From NCBI RefSeq assembly GCF_016888135.1, contig NZ_JACSWB010000147.1, positions 124,001 through 188,000 of the forward strand: a stretch of DNA of 64,000 nt, given 5' to 3'. The translations under genes were made by a program, and so were the position numbers. Origin of the DNA: Leptolyngbya sp. CCY15150 (GTDB lineage: Bacteria; Cyanobacteriota; Cyanobacteriia; RECH01). Each line of letters opens with the position of its first letter. Position 1 is the first letter of the stretch. The notes under the pieces were generated by a model, which ran no database searches, was not told the origin of the DNA, and saw only the letters and a list, made by a program, of their open reading frames with translations. Positions 58,729 to 64,000 of this stretch are shown in pieces.

Positions 58729-59214
58729 CTAGCGGGGAGAAACCGTAATTTCTGCATCCTTAGCCACGAGTTCACCGCTCGAAAATTCTTTCAGAGCAGC
58801 CAACGGCCAAGCAAAGCCCGTTAGCATCACCTTGGTAGCTAGAGGAACATCGATCACGATTTCCTTCTCTTCGGCATTCTTTTCACCGCGAACGGCAATT
58901 AGGTAGGCACGGCCCACCCAACCAATCCATCCGGCAATGTAGAGGAACATTAGACCTGGAATCATAAATTCGCTGGCATGGCTCCAGCGACCATCAGCCA
59001 CTAGGTGAGGCAACCCATCGGTGCCGCAGAGGAGGCTGGAATCAGCATATTTTACGAAACGGGCTTTGGCTTGAGGCGTTGTAGCGGCAGCAGCGCGTTG
59101 CTGGAAGGCAGCAGACTCACCACAGGGGGTTAGTCCAGCTACATCAGCGGAGGCTGGAGGAACAAAGCCAATCCAAAGACTAATAACTAGAAGTAGAGCA
59201 AACAATCGTCTCAT
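58729..59214 (-). CDS. psaF: photosystem I subunit III
   Basis: A 161-residue protein with a signal peptide ([23 protein letters not shown], about 23 residues, cleaved before DVAGL). PsaF forms the luminal docking site for plastocyanin or cytochrome c6 and holds one or two membrane helices ([20 protein letters not shown]). [13 protein letters not shown] and [11 protein letters not shown] are typical. It is divergent from tsaD and upstream of psaJ. Confidence 0.97.
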   Translation of the reverse strand: MRRLFALLLVISLWIGFVPPASADVAGLTPCGESAAFQQRAAAATTPQAKARFVKYADSSLLCGTDGLPHLVADGRWSHASEFMIPGLMFLYIAGWIGWVGRAYLIAVRGEKNAEEKEIVIDVPLATKVMLTGFAWPLAALKEFSSGELVAKDAEITVSPR

Positions 59215-59901
59215 TGGAATTGCTTCCCTTTATTACGAAAAACAAAGATTTTTGTACAAAAATGAAGTTATGGATGCGTTTAGCAGTTGAACTTCAGAGC
59301 AATCATACTCTTCTGAATGGTCTCAGTAAAGCGCAACATCCCATTCATTTTCATACCCTTTCAAGCATTGAAAATGTTTAGAGGTAACCCATCAGCAATA
59401 TCAATGGATCTATTAGAGAACATCTCCAGATCTATTGCGATGCATCTATCGGTGTGCGATCGCTCAACCCCTTGATTTAATGGGCAAAGCGGTGGCACAG
59501 CTATGTCAACAAAGTCGATCTTGATCAGCCTGTAAGCTGAGTTTCAGGATGGACTAGGCTGGACATAAACCTCAAAATTAGTATCTTCATGAACTGGGAC
59601 AGAGGTGTATGGTTCTTGATATTTGTTAACATTTAGAGCCGGGCGATCGCTACGTTTCGATACCAGTTTGGAATCTGATCGATTCTGTTAATCTCTATTT
59701 CTCTACCAAACAGTGCAGCAAAAGACAAAGTCAAGCTGTAAATCGTTACAGTTATGAAACAGTCATGAGTTTGTGAAGGAGCGATCGCCCCTTGGGTAAC
59801 CGGTTCATCCTGTAGTCTGAAGGGATGTAGTGGGTAGGATGTCCTACTCCGATGATTCTTTCATACCCTGTTCTTCAGCGGCTCTAATTTTCTATCCCCG
59901 T
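59215..59901. other. divergent gap between psaF and tsaD
   Basis: About 690 bp. Contains HIP1 sites and the psaF leader. No gene or RNA seen; the open frame from 59830 upstream of tsaD is not family-like. Confidence 0.5.
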
Positions 59902-60942
59902 ATGGTAACAACCCTCGCTATTGAAACCAGTTGTGATGAAACTGCCGTCGCCATTGTGAGCGATCGCCATGTGTTGAGCAGTGTGGTGTCCTCTCAAATT
60001 GACATTCACCGCCAGTATGGGGGCGTGGTGCCGGAGGTGGCGTCTCGGCAGCATGTGGAAACCGTGAACTGGGCGATCGCTCAAGCGCTGGAGCAAGCGG
60101 ATCTGCCCTGGGATGGCATTGATGGCGTTGCGGCTACGGTGGCACCGGGGCTGGTGGGAGCGCTGCTGGTGGGCCTGAGTGCGGCTAAAACCTTGGCTCT
60201 GCTGCACCAAAAGCCGTTTTTGGGTGTCCACCACCTAGAGGGGCATATCTGCGCTTCTTACCTGACGGAGCCGACCTTGGAGTCGCCCTTTCTCTGTCTT
60301 CTGGTGTCGGGGGGGCATACGAGCCTGCTCCATGTTCAAGGCTGCGGGCATTACACAACCTTGGGGCAAACCCACGATGATGCAGCCGGGGAAGCCTTTG
60401 ATAAAGTTGCTCGCTTACTAGACTTGGGCTATCCAGGCGGCCCGGCGATCGATCGCCTCGCGGCCCAGGGAAATCCCCAGGCCTATGCTTTGCCGGAGGG
60501 AAAAATCTCCCTGCCCCAAGGTGGCTACCATCCCTACGACTCCAGCTTTAGCGGTCTGAAAACGGCTGTCTTGCGGTTGACCCAGTCTCTCCAAGCGCAG
60601 ACTCCGGACTTACCGGTGGCGGATCTAGCAGCTAGCTTTCAAGCCACGGTGGCCCGATCGCTCACCAAACGGGCGATCGCCTGTGCCCTTGATCATCACC
60701 TCAGCACCATCGTGGTGGGGGGCGGTGTGGCGGCTAACAGCGGCCTACGGCAGCATCTGACGGCGGCAGCGTCTGACAAGGGGCTGCGGGTGATTTTTCC
60801 GCCCCTGAAGTTCTGCACCGATAATGCCGCTATGATTGCCTGCGCAGCGGCGGAGCATCTGGCCCACGGACGGCGATCGCCCCTATCTTTGGGGGTGCAG
60901 TCACGCATGGCGGTGGAGGATGTGCTCAAGCTTTATGCATGA
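59902..60942 (+). CDS. tsaD: tRNA N6-adenosine threonylcarbamoyltransferase
   Basis: A 346-residue protein (Kae1/YgjD/TsaD). It transfers threonylcarbamoyl to A37 of ANN-decoding tRNAs with TsaB/TsaE. Seen are [14 protein letters not shown]-like [11 protein letters not shown] at 8-18, the metal histidines H111 and H115 ([11 protein letters not shown]), and VSGGHTSLL, and the C-terminal [14 protein letters not shown] chose ATG 59902; 24 more codons upstream are not conserved. It overlaps the convergent hydrolase gene by 10 bp. Confidence 0.96.
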   Translation: MVTTLAIETSCDETAVAIVSDRHVLSSVVSSQIDIHRQYGGVVPEVASRQHVETVNWAIAQALEQADLPWDGIDGVAATVAPGLVGALLVGLSAAKTLALLHQKPFLGVHHLEGHICASYLTEPTLESPFLCLLVSGGHTSLLHVQGCGHYTTLGQTHDDAAGEAFDKVARLLDLGYPGGPAIDRLAAQGNPQAYALPEGKISLPQGGYHPYDSSFSGLKTAVLRLTQSLQAQTPDLPVADLAASFQATVARSLTKRAIACALDHHLSTIVVGGGVAANSGLRQHLTAAASDKGLRVIFPPLKFCTDNAAMIACAAAEHLAHGRRSPLSLGVQSRMAVEDVLKLYA

Positions 60943-61877
60943 ATGGTCAAAATCTGGCGAATATACTGCGCTACGGCGTCGGGATGTTCGAGCATGGAGA
61001 GATGCCCACAGTTAGGGAGCTGTAGAACATTGTGACCACAGCATTCAAACAGGGAATGGAAACTCGCTAGATGGTTCACATACTTGGGTTCCATGACGTC
61101 ATCTTGCTCTCCCGCTAAGAAGTAGACCGGTTGTGATAACCCTGCTACAAGACGTGGCAGGTCATGAACCTCGGCTTCTGTGGTTGAGTCTAAGAGTGCG
61201 CCTAGGGCCGCGGTTGGATGGGCAGCGACCCAATCCATCAGACGCTGGCGTGCCCACTGACGAGAAATCGGCTGGGCCACATTCATGCGGGCAAAGGGAA
61301 CATCAAGGAGCGGCACGTAGGGCAGCCAGCGAGGGCGTAGCTTGACGAGCTGAGTGCCGGCCATGCGAAACCGCTCAAATTCTTCTTTTAGATAAATGCC
61401 ACCCCCCGAGTTCACGCAAACGACGCCAGCGATCGCACTCGGTGACTGATGGGCAGCCCAAAGGGCAATGCTACCGCCGAGGGAATGCCCCACAAGCCAG
61501 GCATTTTGAATGTTCAGGGTTTGCAGTAATTGCAAGAGGTCTTCGGCGTAGGCGGCAGGTGTATGGGCATACTCCGCCCTAGACGTCGTCACCTCAGTGA
61601 GCGATCGGCTACAACTGGCTCCAACGGCGATCGCTTCTGAGCGCTGCTCTAGGGTTTGGGGATGAATGTTGTAATCGGCTATGGGCTGAGACTGACCAAA
61701 TCCTCGCAGGTCATAGGATAAGCACTGATAGTCAGCCGATAGATGCTGAATGACGGGTTGCCAATAGGCCTGGCTCAGGAGCCATCCATGGACAAAGACC
61801 AGCACTGTCGGCACTGCCGTTTCAGACGTTAAAGAATAGGCGTGGGGGAGGCCACGAATGTCAACGCTTCTAACCAT
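60933..61877 (-). CDS. alpha/beta hydrolase
   Basis: A 314-residue alpha/beta hydrolase. The nucleophile is S132 in GHSLGG, with the preceding oxyanion strand [14 protein letters not shown]. The Asp and His of the triad are probably in [11 protein letters not shown] and [11 protein letters not shown]. Family members hydrolyse esters, lactones or C-C bonds; the substrate cannot be read. The lid region (about 165-245) is Ser/Arg rich. It converges with tsaD (10 bp overlap). Confidence 0.88.
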   Translation of the reverse strand: MVRSVDIRGLPHAYSLTSETAVPTVLVFVHGWLLSQAYWQPVIQHLSADYQCLSYDLRGFGQSQPIADYNIHPQTLEQRSEAIAVGASCSRSLTEVTTSRAEYAHTPAAYAEDLLQLLQTLNIQNAWLVGHSLGGSIALWAAHQSPSAIAGVVCVNSGGGIYLKEEFERFRMAGTQLVKLRPRWLPYVPLLDVPFARMNVAQPISRQWARQRLMDWVAAHPTAALGALLDSTTEAEVHDLPRLVAGLSQPVYFLAGEQDDVMEPKYVNHLASFHSLFECCGHNVLQLPNCGHLSMLEHPDAVAQYIRQILTIHA

Positions 61878-62390
61878 ATCTCTATACTATCCCGAAGTGC
61901 TCCTTCCCCGGGAGCACCTGCTGTGCCTACATCAATGTACCATCCTGGCTCAAGGGTGCCGTGCTCCAGGCACACAGGGGGGGAACGTATCTGCAGGAGC
62001 AAGGGTGTAGGCGACGGGGTCTCCCCGCAAAATGTTGTAACGCCTCCGGCCGTTCCGGGAACGTATCTGCAGGAGCAAGGGTGTAGGCGACAGGCCTTGT
62101 TGAGGCCTGGACGACATTGGATCTAGAAAGCCGGGTTGTCCACCAAGGCCTCCCTGTTGATTGAGGGCTGTTGATTGAGGGCTGTTGATTGAGGGCTGTT
62201 GATTGAGAGCGGAGAGTTGCCAAGAGCTTGGCGTCGGAGGCGAGCTGCAAATCCTCTCGCGACCCGTGGTGCCCATGCCCCTGTCAGCATCACGGGCGAC
62301 GGTCAGTCTGGTTGTGAGGTTAACGAGTGATGACATCAGCTTTGTTTTGATCATAAAAAGAGTTAAAATTTCTGTGTAATTCAATACATT
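61878..62390. repeat. 513-bp gap with two kinds of repeat
   Basis: A 35-bp direct repeat (gggaacgtatctgcaggagc..) is present at 61981-62015 and 62057-62091, exact, with 76 bp between starts. A 14-bp unit (ctgttgattgaggg) is repeated four times at 62154-62209. No gene is supported; such mixtures are typical of interspersed repeats of cyanobacteria. Confidence 0.85.
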
Positions 62391-62579
62391 ATGAGGTTTT
62401 TCCTGATGTTTTTTAATCGCTTAGCCAACACAGTTTTTACTCGTCCCAAGCGATCGGCTCAGATCGATGGGGATGGGCAGGAGAGACAGGATGTAGCTAC
62501 GCCTGAACAAATCCAGACGCAAGCCCATCGCAGTCAGCTTATGAACTGGTTTCGTTGGAATCGCTCATCTGCTAGCTAA
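62391..62579 (+). CDS. small hypothetical protein, 62 aa
   Basis: A 62-residue frame, MRFFLMFFNRLANTVFTRPK and on, hydrophobic at the N terminus and polar after. No family recognised; the start may also be M6 at 62406. An AT-rich stretch with a possible promoter (ttttgatcataaaaagagttaaaat) precedes it. It may be real or a chance frame in a repeat-rich gap. Confidence 0.35.
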   Translation: MRFFLMFFNRLANTVFTRPKRSAQIDGDGQERQDVATPEQIQTQAHRSQLMNWFRWNRSSAS

Positions 62580-62735
62580 GTCCGTTGATGGCTCTGGCAA
62601 GATTGCTCTGGCTGCACGGCGCGTTCTTCCGTGGAGTGGGGCCAGTCTGCTGGAGGTGCCCCTATACTGGCGATAGTAAAATGAGCGGTGGGATCACAGC
62701 CCGATCGCCAGCTCGATCGCCATGGAGCACAAGCA

Positions 62736-64000
62736 ATGACATTACTGTCCATTTTGTATGGCATCTTTCTGCTCAGCGTCCTGGGAGTGTACTGGGCAGT
62801 TGAGGGGCGATCGCTGCGATTGTGGGTCTTGCTGCTAGCTAGCTTGGTGTTCTACAGTTCCCTGCAGCTTCAGTACGTGCCGTTGCTGCTCGTCATTGCC
62901 TTGGTGACCTTCCGCATTGGGCTAGATCTGGGAGCCCCGCTCGACTGGCGCATTGACAATGTGGACTGGGACTTTGCCCAGCAAGACTGGGGCCGCCGCC
63001 GCTTTAGATTGCTGTGGCTAGGCATTGTGGTGAATGTCTTGCTGCTGCTGGGCTTCAAGTATGTACCCTTTGTCCTGTCATCCTTGGGGCTAGCCTTTGC
63101 CTGGCCCGCTGCCCAAGCGTCGGCGAGTTGGGTGGCTACCCAGATTATGGCTCCCTTGGGCATTAGCTTTTTCTGTTTTGAATGTATCGCCTATTTGGTG
63201 GATGTCTATCGAGGCGCGCCTGCCAGCCAAAGTTTTCTCAAATTTGCTACCTATAAGCTGTTTTTTCCTAAGCTCATCTCGGGGCCGATCACCCGTTTTC
63301 ATCCCTTTATGCAAGAGGTGCAGGCGGCTCAGTTTCCCAGCACCGTCAAGATTGTGGATGCTCTATGGCTAATTGCCTGTGGGGCGGTGAAGAAGCTGCT
63401 GTTGGCGGATCACTTGGGCACGTTGGTGGATCTAAGTTTTGCTAACTTGGAGCGGGCGGGGAGTGGCGATCTATGGCTGGCGGCGATCGCCTACGGGTTT
63501 CAGCTCTACCTAGATTTCAGCGGCTATGTGGATGTGGCGCGGGGTACGGCCATGCTCATGGGTTTCTCGCTGCCTCAAAACTTTGACTTTCCCTACTTGA
63601 CGACCAATATTGCCGACTTTTGGCGGCGCTGGCATATGACCCTCGGGGACTGGCTGCGCAACTATCTCTATTTTCCCTTGGGGGGATCGCGCCAGGGTCT
63701 GAGTCGCACCTGCTTGAATTTGCTGATCATTATGCTGATTGCCGGCATTTGGCATGGTGCGGCCTGGGGGTTTGTGGTGTGGGGAGCCGTCCATGGTGTA
63801 GCGCTGGTGGTGCATCGTCTCACCCATGCCCTGTCAGAGCGATCGCCTCAGTTGGCTCAATGGTGGCAAAGTATTCCCGGTACGTTGGTGGCTTGGGGCG
63901 CGACCCAGTCGATGGTGTTTGTGGCCTGGATCTTTTTCCGCCTGCCGAATCTGCGAGATTCCTGGTGGGTGCTCACCCATTTGTGGGGACATCCGGCGGA
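62736..64000 (+). CDS. MBOAT family O-acyltransferase (partial)
   Basis: The first 421 codons; the gene runs past the right edge. The ATG at 62736 has GGAG 9-12 bases upstream. Multiple membrane helices, then the MBOAT motif region FWRRWHMTLGDWLRNYLYFP, and the catalytic-type His in AGIWHGAAWGFVVWG. The family (AlgI, DltB type) transfers acyl groups, often O-acetyl, to polysaccharide or lipid; a cell-wall or extracellular polysaccharide role is inferred. The downstream gene that usually supplies the second half of an acetylation pair is outside the window. Confidence 0.9.
   Translation, partial: MTLLSILYGIFLLSVLGVYWAVEGRSLRLWVLLLASLVFYSSLQLQYVPLLLVIALVTFRIGLDLGAPLDWRIDNVDWDFAQQDWGRRRFRLLWLGIVVNVLLLLGFKYVPFVLSSLGLAFAWPAAQASASWVATQIMAPLGISFFCFECIAYLVDVYRGAPASQSFLKFATYKLFFPKLISGPITRFHPFMQEVQAAQFPSTVKIVDALWLIACGAVKKLLLADHLGTLVDLSFANLERAGSGDLWLAAIAYGFQLYLDFSGYVDVARGTAMLMGFSLPQNFDFPYLTTNIADFWRRWHMTLGDWLRNYLYFPLGGSRQGLSRTCLNLLIIMLIAGIWHGAAWGFVVWGAVHGVALVVHRLTHALSERSPQLAQWWQSIPGTLVAWGATQSMVFVAWIFFRLPNLRDSWWVLTHLWGHPA

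Noticed and set aside
62154-62209. CRISPR array suspicion at the 14-bp repeats
   Set aside because: The units are directly adjacent without spacers and there are no cas genes in the window.

Overview
The window is a stretch of cyanobacterial chromosome. Direct evidence is the set of oxygenic photosynthesis genes (psbI, psbM, psbT, psbB, psaF, psaJ, a high-light-inducible protein gene), a CCB1-type cytochrome b6f assembly factor, a ferredoxin-type sulfite reductase, and the very frequent palindrome GCGATCGC (HIP1) in both genes and gaps. Codon use and gene content resemble Leptolyngbya-like or other Synechococcales/Oscillatoriales cyanobacteria, but the sequence alone does not fix the genus. 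No rRNA, tRNA, CRISPR array or complete insertion sequence was found.

Layout. 1-3.5 kb: an LptD-like outer-membrane protein cut by the left edge, psbI and an unknown protein (minus strand). 3.7-6.8 kb: a GH38 alpha-mannosidase. 6.8-10.7 kb: an accessory patch with AT-richer codon use, holding a PIN-type protein with tandem C-terminal repeats, three antitoxin-like genes without visible toxins, a BrnT/BrnA toxin-antitoxin pair and a NYN/PIN-like protein. The 3' end of the mannosidase gene is present a second time, degenerate, at 8457-8597, so the PIN gene sits between two copies. 11.2-13.9 kb: a translationally coupled two-gene unit, a ketoacyl synthase III fused to a haem-oxygenase-like diiron oxidase (HDO) domain plus an unrecognised helical protein; this is the best candidate for an undescribed pathway. 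13.9-31 kb: housekeeping genes (sugar-type binding lipoprotein, CCB1, moeA, rpmG-rpsR-RNase II, VOC protein, SDR, aspartate kinase, psbM, ferredoxin, MASE1-PAS adenylate cyclase, gcvH, hemW, PIN/TRAM protein). A MITE-like element lies over the stop codon of the cyclase gene.

31-46 kb: a pentapeptide-repeat protein with an unknown triple-repeat protein, two complementary M16 peptidase subunits, two M20 amidohydrolases, a DUF3318 protein, miaA, gyrB, a small conserved protein, a RecB-like nuclease and pgeF. 46-53 kb: nrdR, psbT, psbB, a RemA-type regulator duplicated in tandem inside one reading frame, and the ribosome-quality-control factor RqcH. 53-64 kb: a large secreted PPC/ELWxxDGT-repeat protein, sulfite reductase with a ribbon-helix-helix-like C-terminal tail, hli, psaJ, psaF, tsaD, an alpha/beta hydrolase, a repeat-rich gap, and an MBOAT acyltransferase cut by the right edge.

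Most genes are independent single units or short operons: rpmG-rpsR-(RNase II), psaF-psaJ, psbB-psbT, brnT-brnA, the KAS/HDO pair and the triple-repeat/pentapeptide pair. Convergent genes overlap at their ends (DUF3318/miaA, tsaD/hydrolase). All functional statements are from sequence motifs read by eye; no database search was possible.
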